This document shows, in pieces, positions 15,750-24,326 of a stretch of 64,000 nucleotides of DNA. Location: NCBI GenBank assembly GCA_965232595.1, contig OZ246983.1:3100001-3164000 (forward strand), read 5' to 3'. The notes under the pieces were generated by a model that was not told where the DNA came from, did no database searches, and saw nothing but the letters and a program-made list of their open reading frames with translations. The stretch's first letter is position 1, and each line of letters opens with the position of its first letter. The stretch is from SZUA-309 sp965232595 (GTDB lineage Bacteria > Pseudomonadota > Gammaproteobacteria > Pseudomonadales > Azotimanducaceae). Both the position numbers and the translations under genes were made by a program.

Positions 15750-16607
15750 TCAGCCCGCCGGTTTGACGAACTTCAGCAGGAAACGATCACTCTCGCCAAT
15801 CGCCTCGTACTTCGCACGATCTTCGTCACCGCGGGCGTAGCTCGGCGGCAGGGTCCAGACGCCTGCCGGATGGTCCTTGCTGTCGCGAGGGTTGTGCAGA
15901 ATCTCGGACTCGCCGGCCAGCTCGAAGCCGGCTTTCTCGGCGAAGGCAATGGTCCGGGCCCGGGAGATGTAGCCGTTGGCGGAGAGCGGGTCTTCGTTCT
16001 CCACGTCGTCCCACTCGTGGTCGACCACGCCGAGGACACCGCCCGGCTTCAGGGTGTCGAACATCACCTGAAACGCCAGGTCAGTCCAGCGGCCACCGCC
16101 GTTGTACTCCATCACAAGGTTGTGCACGTTTCTGAAGGTCAGGATCATGTCGACGCTGCCCTGTGGGGCGATGTCGATCTTGTACGGCATCTCGAACTCG
16201 GTAATGACCATGTCGCGGTAGATGTCGGGTGCGGCGCCCGCCTTGGTCAGAAACGCGCCGAGGCCACGCCGCTGGTAGCCGAACGGGCCGTTGATGTCGA
16301 ACTGGGCCGCGTAAAAACGGCCATCGGCCTGGAGCACCGGCGCCAGGATCTCCGAGTACCAGCCGCCACCGGGCCAGATCTCGACAACGGTCATGCCCGA
16401 ATCCAGGCCGAGAAAGTCGAGGGTCTGCAGCGGCTTGCGGTACTCATCCCGAGCCTTGTTCTCGGCGCTGCGATGCTCGCCGGCGATCGCCGCTTCCACC
16501 AGCGAGCGGGTGGTCGAGTTCATCTCCGCGGTAGCCGTAAGGCTGCCGATCGAGCACGCGGCCAGCAGCAGGAGGCTTGTGAAGGATCTGCTCGTGAGTG
16601 TCGCCAT
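15750..16607 (-). CDS. Exported class I SAM-dependent methyltransferase-like protein
   Basis: A 285-residue protein with an N-terminal signal peptide (SFTSLLLLAACSIGSLTATAEM), then a Rossmann methyltransferase fold: GMTVVEIWPGGGWYSEILAPVL is motif I and VDMILTFRNVHNLV is near motif IV. It fits the COG4798-type predicted methyltransferases, which are oddly predicted to be periplasmic, where S-adenosylmethionine is not expected; the function is unknown. I chose ATG at 16607, which has AAGGA 9 nt upstream, rather than 16616 or 16640. It follows the anti-sigma gene by 39 bp on the same strand and may belong to that operon. Confidence 0.8.
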   Translation of the reverse strand: MATLTSRSFTSLLLLAACSIGSLTATAEMNSTTRSLVEAAIAGEHRSAENKARDEYRKPLQTLDFLGLDSGMTVVEIWPGGGWYSEILAPVLQADGRFYAAQFDINGPFGYQRRGLGAFLTKAGAAPDIYRDMVITEFEMPYKIDIAPQGSVDMILTFRNVHNLVMEYNGGGRWTDLAFQVMFDTLKPGGVLGVVDHEWDDVENEDPLSANGYISRARTIAFAEKAGFELAGESEILHNPRDSKDHPAGVWTLPPSYARGDEDRAKYEAIGESDRFLLKFVKPAG

Positions 16608-16646
16608 GACGTTCATTCCTTGAGTGAGGGAAGAGCGCATCCTATG

Positions 16647-18263
16647 TCAGGCTGCGCGCGCTTCCCAGAGCTCGCGGATCCACTGGCCGATCAGCCCCAG
16701 CCCGAGCAGGCCCGCCACCAGCTGGATGGGGCCGCCGATCAGCGGCAGGTTCGTCACCACCACCAGCAGGGTGAGACCCAGCAGCAGCGGCAGGGTCAGG
16801 CTCTCCCGGTTCGGCAGGATCATGCGGCCGACGTAACAGGCGATCACGATCCCGGCCGCGTACAGCGTTGCCAGCCAGAGAACGAGCGTCATCAGCCCGA
16901 TCGGCAGGCCGATCAGGGTGATCATGGCGATCACGGCCAGCACCGGCGTGCCGATCAGAAGGAGCGCACCGATGGCGGCTGTCACCAGCGCCTGGGCGCT
17001 GCCTTCCAGCTCCGCGGAACCGAGCGCCGGCAGCAGCCTGAACAGCACCAGGCCGGTCACGAACGCAGCCAGGATCTGCAGGATCTTACCCATGTAGAAG
17101 TCGGCGGTGGCGTAGCGATTGGGTCTCTCGGGCCAGCCGGAAATGTCCGTTTCCCCGCCGATGGTTGCGCCGGGAGCGATGATGGCGGTTTCCTCCGACT
17201 CGGTTTTCAGCGTCAGGTTGCCGGCGATGTTGGCCGAATCGGTGAGCTCCACCGTGGCGCCGTAGCCGCGCATATCGCCGCCGACCGAGCCGAACACCGT
17301 CACCTGGCCCCCCGCCGCGTTGAGTTCCCTGTTGACGCTGCCGTGCATCTCTACTTCCTCGCCGGCCAGAGCGCTGCTGCCGCTGATCTCGACGTCGTTC
17401 TGCACGACCACCTTCTCGCCCGCGGCAAACAGGTTGCCGGCCAGGGATGCGCTGCGGAACTGCAGTGATTCGCCGGCGCTGAAAACCGTGCTGCCGAACT
17501 CACCCTCCAGTGCCACCGTTTCACCGGCGGCGAAGACCACGCCGTCGACGCGGCCGCGCACAGTCAGAGACTCACCGGCGATGATCAGGTCACCGGTGAC
17601 CACGCCATCGATGACGATGTCTTCCGCGGCGGCGATCAGGGTGTCGTCCACAACCTCGTCAGCTGCAACCACCACTCGCTGCTCGTCGCGCCGCACCTCG
17701 AAGGCATGGCTGTCCGGCGCCACGGTCAGCAGCAGGCTCACCGCGGAAAGCGCGACCAGCGGCGAGGTTGCCCTGCCGGGCTGGTGCCGAACCAGCCAGC
17801 CGAAGCCGATGAGCGCAAACAGCGCCACCACCACCGACTGCGCGGTGCTGACCAGGGTGCTGCCCAGATCTGCGAGCGTGGTGCCGGGCAACAGCGTGGC
17901 GAGCAGAAACTGAACCGAGGTGCCGATCGTGCTCGGCGATAGCCAGGCCAGCCAGCTCGGCAGGGTCAGCGTGCTCATCAGGCTTACCCAGACGGTGCTG
18001 ACGCCCCAGATCGCAATCGTCGCCCAGGCCAGCCAGACCAGCAGCCTGGAGATGGTCGGTCGTGGGACAAAATCGGGGATCGCCCCATCTGCCGTCGCGC
18101 TCTGCAGCGCCTGGCGGAGCAGGTTGCGCTCGCCGGCCAGCGACTCAACCAGGCGCCTGCTGTCGGGATCCGTCTCGAGGTGCTGCTCGAGCCTGCGCGC
18201 TTCGCTACTCTCCAGCTCGCCATCAACATAGGCGCTGCAGATCAGTTCGCTTGGGTAAGTCAT
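16647..18263 (-). CDS. Anti-sigma factor fused to a bactofilin-like repeat membrane protein
   Basis: A 538-residue protein. Residues about 5-50 (ELICSAYVDGELESSEARRLEQHLE) form an RseA/zf-HC2-type anti-sigma domain without the zinc Cys/His set. Three hydrophobic segments follow to about 188, then six or more repeats of about 18 residues with an A-G-E core (IIAGESLTVRG, VFAAGETVALEG, VFSAGESLQFRS, LFAAGEKVVVQN) as in polymer-forming bactofilin-like beta-helices, and about four C-terminal membrane helices. The ATG at 18263 is one base after the sigma gene stop and has GGAGA upstream. It should hold the sigma factor at the membrane and release it when the extracytoplasmic repeat domain senses a signal; that is inference. 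Confidence 0.82.
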   Translation of the reverse strand: MTYPSELICSAYVDGELESSEARRLEQHLETDPDSRRLVESLAGERNLLRQALQSATADGAIPDFVPRPTISRLLVWLAWATIAIWGVSTVWVSLMSTLTLPSWLAWLSPSTIGTSVQFLLATLLPGTTLADLGSTLVSTAQSVVVALFALIGFGWLVRHQPGRATSPLVALSAVSLLLTVAPDSHAFEVRRDEQRVVVAADEVVDDTLIAAAEDIVIDGVVTGDLIIAGESLTVRGRVDGVVFAAGETVALEGEFGSTVFSAGESLQFRSASLAGNLFAAGEKVVVQNDVEISGSSALAGEEVEMHGSVNRELNAAGGQVTVFGSVGGDMRGYGATVELTDSANIAGNLTLKTESEETAIIAPGATIGGETDISGWPERPNRYATADFYMGKILQILAAFVTGLVLFRLLPALGSAELEGSAQALVTAAIGALLLIGTPVLAVIAMITLIGLPIGLMTLVLWLATLYAAGIVIACYVGRMILPNRESLTLPLLLGLTLLVVVTNLPLIGGPIQLVAGLLGLGLIGQWIRELWEARAA

Positions 18264-18264
18264 T

Positions 18265-18783
18265 TCAGTTCTCCGTACCTGGGTTGTCGGCAAGCTCGGC
18301 CCGGAGCTTCTTGCGCCCCCTGAGCAGCAGCACGCCCACGTGGTTTCGGGTGATGCCGAGGGTGTCGGCGATCTCGTCGTAGCTGGCGTCCGAGTAGTAG
18401 GCCAGCACGATAGGCAATCGGTATTGTTCCGGCAGCGCCTCCACCGCCCGGCTCACTGCTTCCGCATTCTCGCTGCGAATGAGCGGGGCCGAGCCGTTCT
18501 CCAGCGGGCTCTCCGCCTCTTCCGGCTCAGCGTCGGCGCTGAAAAGTTCTTTGACCCGCCGGTTTCCGCGCAGTACGTCGATGCAGTAGTTGCTGGCGAT
18601 GGTGTTGATCCAGGGTCCGAACGGATCCTGTGAGCGATAGCGCCCGAATGATCGGTAGCCGCGCATGAAAACCTCCTGAGTCGCATCTTCCGCATCCGCT
18701 GCCCCTCCAAGCATCCGTCGGCACAGGCCGTGCACACGGCGGTAGTGCTCGCGGTAGTAGGCATCGAATGCGGCCTTGTCCAT
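18265..18783 (-). CDS. ECF-type RNA polymerase sigma factor
   Basis: A 172-residue sigma-70 family protein with only regions 2 and 4. Region 2 runs from DAYYREHYRRVHGLCRRML through DAEDATQEVFMRGY and PWINTIASNYCIDVLR. Region 4 includes LPEQYRLPIVLAYYSDASYDEIADTLGITRNHVGVLLLRGRKKLR. Its stop is one base before the anti-sigma start, the usual coupled layout. The upstream DNA carries TGTAAT-N16-CGTAAT, which may be its own target promoter. It would direct transcription of an envelope-response regulon after release by the anti-sigma protein. A PDZ-hydrolase gene diverges from it. Confidence 0.92.
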   Translation of the reverse strand: MDKAAFDAYYREHYRRVHGLCRRMLGGAADAEDATQEVFMRGYRSFGRYRSQDPFGPWINTIASNYCIDVLRGNRRVKELFSADAEPEEAESPLENGSAPLIRSENAEAVSRAVEALPEQYRLPIVLAYYSDASYDEIADTLGITRNHVGVLLLRGRKKLRAELADNPGTEN

Positions 18784-18796
18784 AACGCTCCGTTTC

Positions 18797-18810
18797 GCAG
18801 CCCGGGCTGC
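18797..18810. promoter_or_regulatory. 14-bp perfect palindrome in the sigma gene leader
   Basis: GCAGCCCGGGCTGC is a perfect palindrome lying between the proposed -10 (18820-18825) and the ribosome site (ACGGAG) of the sigma gene. It would be at about +4 to +17 of the transcript. It could be an operator or form a short RNA stem near the ribosome site. Confidence 0.4.
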
Positions 18811-18819
18811 TTACTAGGG

Positions 18820-18847
18820 ATTACGACCCAGCGACGGCTTTATTACA
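18820..18847 (-). promoter_or_regulatory. Candidate ECF-type promoter of the sigma operon
   Basis: On the minus strand TGTAAT (18847 to 18842) and CGTAAT (18825 to 18820) are separated by 16 bp. A TGTAA-type -35 with a CGT-type -10 at 16-17 bp is a common form of ECF-dependent promoters, and the distance to the ATG at 18783 gives a leader of about 30 nt. Autoregulation is the usual pattern for ECF genes. No second copy was found by eye in the window. Confidence 0.45.
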
Positions 18848-18934
18848 GGCAATTTGAACTTTTTTCCGGGCGCTGGCCAGAAAGGTTCCGGAGACCGCGC
18901 GCAGAGGGGCCTGCGGGCGAGTTACTATCCCGTG

Positions 18935-20227
18935 GTGAGCGCTAGAACCCACCTTCAACTCGCCGCCGTTGTCCTCATGCTGCTGCCGATGCTGGCGGAC
19001 GCCGATCTGGCCCGACGTACCTACCTCGGGCTGCAGTTCGATCTGAGCGACCGACAGGGTCCCGGCCTGCTGGTGGAGCAGGTGTTCCCGGGTTCCACCG
19101 CCGAAGCCGCGGGAATGCGCGCCGGCGACCGGCTGACCTCGGTCGGCGACGTCAAGGTGCTGAACGACTTCGATGAGCTCAGGGCGGAGCTGAAGCGCAC
19201 GGCGCCGGGAGAGCGCATTGGCTTGCGCTGGTATCGGGGCAGCAACCGGGTCATTCGAGTCGCACCCCCGCTCCTGACCCTGCCGGCGGAGTCGATGCCG
19301 GACAGCCTGGTTCGCTACGAATCGGTCAGCCTCGACGGGATCCGCCAGAGGCTGATCGTCAGCCGGCCCGTGTCAGAGGAGCCTCAGGGTCTGGTGCTCT
19401 ACCTGTCCGGCCTCGGCTGCTCCTCACACGACTACTGGCTGCAGACGACGAGCCCGGTGAAGCGCCTGCTGGATGGCTGGGCGGCGGCGGGCTACGCAAC
19501 GGCCAGGCTGGAGAAGCGCGGTGTGGGTGACAGCGAAGGCCCGGACTGCAGCGCGCTCGGCTTCGAGGACGAGCGGCGGGGTTACCTGGCTGCACTCGAG
19601 CATCTTGCCGCGCGCGGCTACAAGGGCCGGATCTTCCTCTTCGGTCATAGCCTCGGCGGCGTCATCGCGCCGCTGGTGGCCACCGACGCGGTGGCGGGCG
19701 TGATGGTCTACGGCACGGTCAGCCAGCCCTGGTACGACTACATGATGGAGAACTTCGAGCGCCAGGATCGGCTTGCCGGGCTGCCTGACGATGAGATCGA
19801 GGCGCGGCAGAAGCTGCGCAAGGCGTTTCAGGAGGGCCTGCTGTTCGGCGGCGAGAGCCCCGAAGAACTCATCGACCGGCTTCCGGGCAGCGAGGCGCTG
19901 CCGGACGTGCAGCTGGCAGAAGAGTCGCTCTACTTCGGTCGCTCGGTGCGCTTCTTCACCGAGCTGGCGGCTGTAGATCCGGCTCGAGCCTGGCGCCAGG
20001 TCTGGCAGCCGGTGCTGGCGCTGCACGGTGAGTACGACTGGGTGAGCGGGCGCGCGGATCACGAGCAGATTGCCCGGCTGGCCGGCGGCAAGTTCCAGTC
20101 GTTGCCCGGCATGGATCATGGGTTTCTCGGCTACGAGAGCCTGAACGAGAGCTTCGTGGCCAGAGGCACTGGGCTGTTCGATGAGGAGATCGTACGCGCG
20201 ACGCTGGCCTGGATGGCGACCCACTGA
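18935..20227 (+). CDS. Exported PDZ domain-alpha/beta-hydrolase fusion
   Basis: A 430-residue protein from GTG at 18935 (GTG at 18932 also possible). A signal peptide (QLAAVVLMLLPMLADA) is followed by a PDZ domain at about residues 25-105 (YLGLQFDL, PGSTAEAAGMRAGDRLTSVGD) and an alpha/beta-hydrolase. The catalytic set is Ser in GHSLGG, Asp in GEYDWV and His in MDHGF. PDZ domains usually join proteases such as DegP or RseP; a PDZ joined to a serine hydrolase is uncommon. It is divergent from the ECF sigma gene, so it may sense or process envelope peptides or lipids within the same response. The substrate is unknown. Confidence 0.85.
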   Translation: MSARTHLQLAAVVLMLLPMLADADLARRTYLGLQFDLSDRQGPGLLVEQVFPGSTAEAAGMRAGDRLTSVGDVKVLNDFDELRAELKRTAPGERIGLRWYRGSNRVIRVAPPLLTLPAESMPDSLVRYESVSLDGIRQRLIVSRPVSEEPQGLVLYLSGLGCSSHDYWLQTTSPVKRLLDGWAAAGYATARLEKRGVGDSEGPDCSALGFEDERRGYLAALEHLAARGYKGRIFLFGHSLGGVIAPLVATDAVAGVMVYGTVSQPWYDYMMENFERQDRLAGLPDDEIEARQKLRKAFQEGLLFGGESPEELIDRLPGSEALPDVQLAEESLYFGRSVRFFTELAAVDPARAWRQVWQPVLALHGEYDWVSGRADHEQIARLAGGKFQSLPGMDHGFLGYESLNESFVARGTGLFDEEIVRATLAWMATH

Positions 20228-20278
20228 GCGCGCCAATGTGCGTGCTATTCTGCCCGGCCAGCTGAAGGAGGGGATGGC

Positions 20279-21313
20279 ATGCGCCTGACCACGGGGATTC
20301 CGAACGACGATCTGCAGAAGGTTCCGGATGCCATCCGCGCCGCGGAAGCGTCGGGCTACGATCTGGTGACCACCCAGGAGAACCGTCACGATCCGTTCCT
20401 GCCGTTGGCCGTTGCTGCGGTTGCCAGCGAGCGGATCACCCTGGCTACCAGCATCTCCATTGCCTTTGCGCGCAGCCCGATGGTGTTTGCCAACTTGGGC
20501 TGGGACCTGCAGAAAGCCTCCCGCGGCCGCTTCGTGCTCGGCCTCGGCTCGCAGGTGAAAGGCCACAACGAGCGGCGCTTCAGCGTGCCCTGGTCAGCGC
20601 CGGCGCCGCGACTGAAAGAGTGTGTTCAGGCCATTCGCGCCATCTGGGCCTGCTGGCGAGAAGGGGAGAAGCTGGACTTCCAGGGCGAGCACTACCGATT
20701 TTCGCTGATGACACCCAACTTCACCCCGGAAGCTATGGACGAAGCGCCGCCTCCCATCACCATCGCGGCGGTAGGACCGGCGATGATGCGGGTGGCGGGG
20801 GAGGTCTGTGATGGCGCCCGGCTGCATGGCTTCTGCACCAGGAAGTACCTGGAGGAGGTTGCCGTGCCCCGCCTGGAAGGTGCCATGGCCGGCGCCGATC
20901 GGGACCGAAGCAGGTTCGAGATATCAGGCGGTGGTTTCGTTGCCACCGGTGCTACCGACGAAGCGGTTGCCAGAGCGTTCGAATGGGTGCGCATGCGGGT
21001 GGGATTCTACGGCTCAACCCGTGCCTACTGGCCGGTGTTCGAAGTGCACGGCCTGGAGGAGCTGGGCAAAAAGCTCAACCACCTGTCGAAGACCGGCCAG
21101 TGGGAGCAGATGACGAAAGAAGTCGACGACGACGTGGTGCATCTGTTTGCCGCCGTCGGCCGACATGATGAGCTCAAAACCGCCATGGAGGCCCGCTTCG
21201 GCGGCCTGGTGGACACGGTGTCCGCCGGCACGCCGGTAGATGATCCGGGCGGGCTGCCGGCGGATCTGATTCAGGAGATTCAGAGCATCCAGACGCCCTT
21301 CAAAGGCTTCTGA
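20279..21313 (+). CDS. LLM-class flavin/F420-dependent oxidoreductase (TIGR03617-like)
   Basis: A 344-residue luciferase-like TIM-barrel oxidoreductase. Typical pieces are EASGYDLVTTQENRHDPFLPLA near the N-terminus, ITLATSISIAFARSPM and GRFVLGLGSQVKGHNERRF. These match the TIGR03617 F420-dependent group best known from actinobacteria. No F420 biosynthesis gene is in this window, so FMN use remains possible. AAGGAGG precedes the ATG. It follows the PDZ-hydrolase by 51 bp and may share its transcript. The substrate is unknown. Confidence 0.87.
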   Translation: MRLTTGIPNDDLQKVPDAIRAAEASGYDLVTTQENRHDPFLPLAVAAVASERITLATSISIAFARSPMVFANLGWDLQKASRGRFVLGLGSQVKGHNERRFSVPWSAPAPRLKECVQAIRAIWACWREGEKLDFQGEHYRFSLMTPNFTPEAMDEAPPPITIAAVGPAMMRVAGEVCDGARLHGFCTRKYLEEVAVPRLEGAMAGADRDRSRFEISGGGFVATGATDEAVARAFEWVRMRVGFYGSTRAYWPVFEVHGLEELGKKLNHLSKTGQWEQMTKEVDDDVVHLFAAVGRHDELKTAMEARFGGLVDTVSAGTPVDDPGGLPADLIQEIQSIQTPFKGF

Positions 21314-21325
21314 ACACCCCCAACC

Positions 21326-22879
21326 TTACTGATCGAGTACCAGGTCAGGCAGCTGAATCGGCTCCGGCACCTGCACCCGGGCGACGGTCTGCGAGTCGAT
21401 CCACTGCGGCTTGATCACCACGTCGATACGTCGATTGCGCTTGCGGCCTTCCGCTGTCTCGTTGTTAGCCACCGGCCGGGTCTCGCCATAGCCCATGGCG
21501 TTCAGGTTCATCGGCGAGATCGGCAGCTTGCTCAGCAGGTGCTGCGCCACCGCGTCAGCCCGAGCCTGAGAGAGGCCGAGGTTGTCGGCGTCGGAGCCGA
21601 AGGCGTCGGTGTGGCCTTCCACCACCACCCGTGACTCGGGAAACTCGGCGATGGCCTGCTCGAGCACGGCGAGGATCTGCTGGTGCTCGGTGGTCAGCGT
21701 GCTGGTGCCGCTGTCGAAGTTCAGGCCGATCATCCGGATGATCACGGTGTCACCCTGACGCATCACGGTTGCCTGGCCCGGTTCGAACAGACCTTCGACC
21801 GTGGCGAAGCGCTCGCGATGCATCGCCTGCTGCTGCAGGCGCCGGCTCTGCTCTGCCAGCAGCTCTTCCAGCTCTTCGATGGTCTGGTTGCCGCCGCCGA
21901 GCAGCTCCTGCATTTTCGTAACCTGCTCGTTGAGACCGGCCAGCGCCTGATCCCGGTCTTCGATGGTCTGGGCCAGCGCTGCCTTTTCCAGGCGGATTCG
22001 GGTCATGCCTTCCAGCAGCGCCTCGATGGCCTCTTCCTCGCCGTAGTCGAAGTAGACGGGGGTATCGAGCGCGTCGCCGAGCCGGGCGATGGAAGCTTCC
22101 CAGCCGAGCAGGATGGTCTCCAGGTTCAGCTCCCGGCTTCTGATCCGGTTCTCGAGCTTGGCGATGTAGATGGCGTGCAGCACGTTGTGCTTGGCATCTG
22201 CCGCCAGGCTGCGCGGCTTGTCCGTGTCGTAGCGGTTGTTGGTCAGCTCGGTCTCGGCCGCTTCGAGCAGCGAGACGGCGTTGCCGTAGGACGTCGGCGC
22301 GTAGCGGTCGGCCTTCAGCTTCTTCGCCATGGCGATGAAGTCGCGGGTCTCGTTCAGGTAGTTGGCCTTGATGGCGATCAGCTCACCGCTTCGATAGGCC
22401 GTCTCCGCCTTCTCCGCGTAACGCTCCGCGGACTTGATGCTGCCCCGTTCCAGACTTCTGGTGGCCTGAGAAAAGGCGCTCTCGCCATCTTTCCACTCTT
22501 TCGGCGCGTAGGAGGCCGTATCGGTTTTCAGCGCGTCCGAACGGGCTCGAATCATGGCTTCCAGGGCCTCGGCGGCGATCGCAGCGGCCTCGCTGGACTT
22601 GGTGAACTTCGTTTCCGCCCTGGCCAGGTAGCGGCGGATGGAGTCGACGCTGCCGGCGCGCTTGAAGGTGTCGTCCGCCCGCTCGTACTGGCTCATGCCC
22701 TCGGCGTAGCTGATCGGGGCCAGCACCCGGGCGTTCAGCGCGTCAGCTGCGGCCATGGCCTCATCGGCGGCGCCGAACAGCGGCGCGCGCATGCTGGTCA
22801 TGCTGGCATGGGCGGCGATGGGGAGGATGAGCGCGGCGATCAGCGCAGCGGTTAGGAAAGCCGGATTTTTCGGGCGCAT
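21326..22879 (-). CDS. OmpA-family protein with long helical region
   Basis: A 517-residue exported protein. After a signal peptide (FLTAALIAALILPIAAHA) comes a helical region of about 330 residues with repeated Ala/Glu/Lys-rich stretches resembling DUF4398. Then a coiled coil around EDRDQALAGLNEQVTKMQELL, and a C-terminal OmpA-like peptidoglycan-binding domain (NFDSGTSTLTTEHQQIL, VVEGHTDAFGSDADN, LSQARADAVAQHLL, GRKRNRRIDVVI). It probably sits in the periplasm and clamps the outer layer to peptidoglycan. Divergent from the FAD oxidoreductase gene and convergent with the LLM gene. Confidence 0.87.
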   Translation of the reverse strand: MRPKNPAFLTAALIAALILPIAAHASMTSMRAPLFGAADEAMAAADALNARVLAPISYAEGMSQYERADDTFKRAGSVDSIRRYLARAETKFTKSSEAAAIAAEALEAMIRARSDALKTDTASYAPKEWKDGESAFSQATRSLERGSIKSAERYAEKAETAYRSGELIAIKANYLNETRDFIAMAKKLKADRYAPTSYGNAVSLLEAAETELTNNRYDTDKPRSLAADAKHNVLHAIYIAKLENRIRSRELNLETILLGWEASIARLGDALDTPVYFDYGEEEAIEALLEGMTRIRLEKAALAQTIEDRDQALAGLNEQVTKMQELLGGGNQTIEELEELLAEQSRRLQQQAMHRERFATVEGLFEPGQATVMRQGDTVIIRMIGLNFDSGTSTLTTEHQQILAVLEQAIAEFPESRVVVEGHTDAFGSDADNLGLSQARADAVAQHLLSKLPISPMNLNAMGYGETRPVANNETAEGRKRNRRIDVVIKPQWIDSQTVARVQVPEPIQLPDLVLDQ

Positions 22880-22928
22880 TTCAGTATCCGTAGGTTGGAA
22901 ATTCTCGAGATTTCAGGAGATTACGCAG

Positions 22929-23000
22929 ATGGGATCGGTGAGTTTGGGACCTCCAGCACGATCCTGGGTGATGACCGCCAAATGCCGGCGGCTACGGTAG
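22929..23000 (+). CDS. Possible 23-residue leader peptide
   Basis: A short frame starting ATG at 22929 with AGGAG 9 nt upstream and ending at 23000, 31 nt before the FAD oxidoreductase start. The peptide is MGSVSLGPPARSWVMTAKCR plus three residues. It has no recognised motif. The ribosome site is the only support, so this may be chance. Confidence 0.2.
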   Translation: MGSVSLGPPARSWVMTAKCRRLR

Positions 23001-23031
23001 GATTCGCGCCTGAACGACGATGAGAAGGTGG

Positions 23032-24324
23032 ATGAGTTCACAAAACACGCGAGACGCAATCATCATTGGCGCCGGGGTGATCGGGTCGGCCATTGCGCTC
23101 GGCCTCAGCCGGCAGGGCCTCAAGACCCTGAATCTGGATGCCCTGCCAGCGGCTGGCTACGGCTCCACCAGCCACTCATCCGCCGTTGTCCGCCCGTTTT
23201 ACTCGCACGTGACCGCCGCGGCGATTGCCCACGAGGCGCGGCACCGCTGGCTGGACTGGGCCGGGTATCTGCAACATGAAGACCCGGCCGGGCTCGCCCG
23301 ATACACCGAGTCCGGTGGTCTGGTGCTGATGCGCGAAGGAGAGGAGTCCGCCTACGCGCAGAATCTCTCCGTGCTCGATGAGATCGGTGTCGGCTACGAG
23401 CTGCTCGATGAACAGGGGCTCGCTGCGTTGTATCCGGGCATCAACCTGGAGGCCTTTGGCCCGCCGAAGCTGGCTGACGATCCGACCTTCGGCCTGCCGG
23501 TCCCGGGCCGTATCTGCGGCGGCATCCATATCGCGGCCGCAGGGTATGTTTCAGATCCGCAGCTCGCCGCCCACAACCTGATGGCGGCCGCCGCGTCGAT
23601 CGGTGCTGAGTTCCGCTTCAACGCGGAGGTGATCGAGATCGAGCGGGCCGACGCTTCGGTGCAGGGCGTTCTGCTCGCTGACGGTGAGCGGCTGCGGGCG
23701 CCCATCCTGATCAATGCCGCTGGCCCGCACTCCGCTGTGATCAACGAGCTGGCTGGCATGGCCGACGCGCTGCCGATTCAGACCAGGGCCGAGCGGCACG
23801 AGGTTGCGTACCTGGCAGCCCCGGCTGGCTACGTCGAAGGTGGCAACGGATTCCTCGTTGACCTGGATTCCGGCATCTACATGCGCCCGGATGGCGGCGA
23901 TGTGCTGATCGGCACGGCCGACCCGGAGTGCGATGCGCCGGACGTCGTCGATCCGGATGCCTACAACACCTCGATGACCGAGCAGTGGACGACCCAGGTG
24001 TATCGGGCCGCGCAGCGGTTTCCTGCGCTGGCCATCGAGAACACGGGCAGGGGGACGGTTGGGCTGTACGACGTGTCCAACGACTGGATCCCGGTGTACG
24101 ACCGCACGGAGCTGGACGGTTACTTTCTGGCGATCGGCACCAGCGGCAACCAGTTTAAAAACGCGCCGGTGGTGGGTGAGCTGATGGCCAGCGTGGTGTT
24201 GCGCGGTGCGGCGCACGACCGGCAGCCGGCCGAGCTCGAGCTGCCTGCGCTCGGCAGGACGGTCAGCCTCGATTTCTACTCGCGGAACCGGGAGATTCAG
24301 CAGACCCGCTCAGTGCTTGCCTGA
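23032..24324 (+). CDS. FAD-dependent oxidoreductase (DAO/sarcosine-oxidase family)
   Basis: A 430-residue flavoprotein with the N-terminal dinucleotide-binding motif GAGVIGSAIALGLSRQG and a covalent/DAO-type layout (STSHSSAVVRPFYSH; RPDGGDVLIGTADPE; FLAIGTSGNQFKNAPVVGELM). It should oxidise an N-methyl or secondary amine such as sarcosine, dimethylglycine or an amino acid. I chose the ATG at 23032; an ATG at 23020 adds four residues. It stands alone between the divergent OmpA-like gene and the convergent GGDEF-EAL gene. Substrate not identifiable. Confidence 0.88.
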   Translation: MSSQNTRDAIIIGAGVIGSAIALGLSRQGLKTLNLDALPAAGYGSTSHSSAVVRPFYSHVTAAAIAHEARHRWLDWAGYLQHEDPAGLARYTESGGLVLMREGEESAYAQNLSVLDEIGVGYELLDEQGLAALYPGINLEAFGPPKLADDPTFGLPVPGRICGGIHIAAAGYVSDPQLAAHNLMAAAASIGAEFRFNAEVIEIERADASVQGVLLADGERLRAPILINAAGPHSAVINELAGMADALPIQTRAERHEVAYLAAPAGYVEGGNGFLVDLDSGIYMRPDGGDVLIGTADPECDAPDVVDPDAYNTSMTEQWTTQVYRAAQRFPALAIENTGRGTVGLYDVSNDWIPVYDRTELDGYFLAIGTSGNQFKNAPVVGELMASVVLRGAAHDRQPAELELPALGRTVSLDFYSRNREIQQTRSVLA

Positions 24325-24326
24325 GC

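Noticed and set aside
15162..17468. Very long open frame on the plus strand opposite the monooxygenase, methyltransferase and anti-sigma genes
   Set aside because: It crosses three well-supported genes on the other strand. Its product is rich in His, Gln, Arg and Val with no domain, as expected for a shadow frame in GC-rich DNA.
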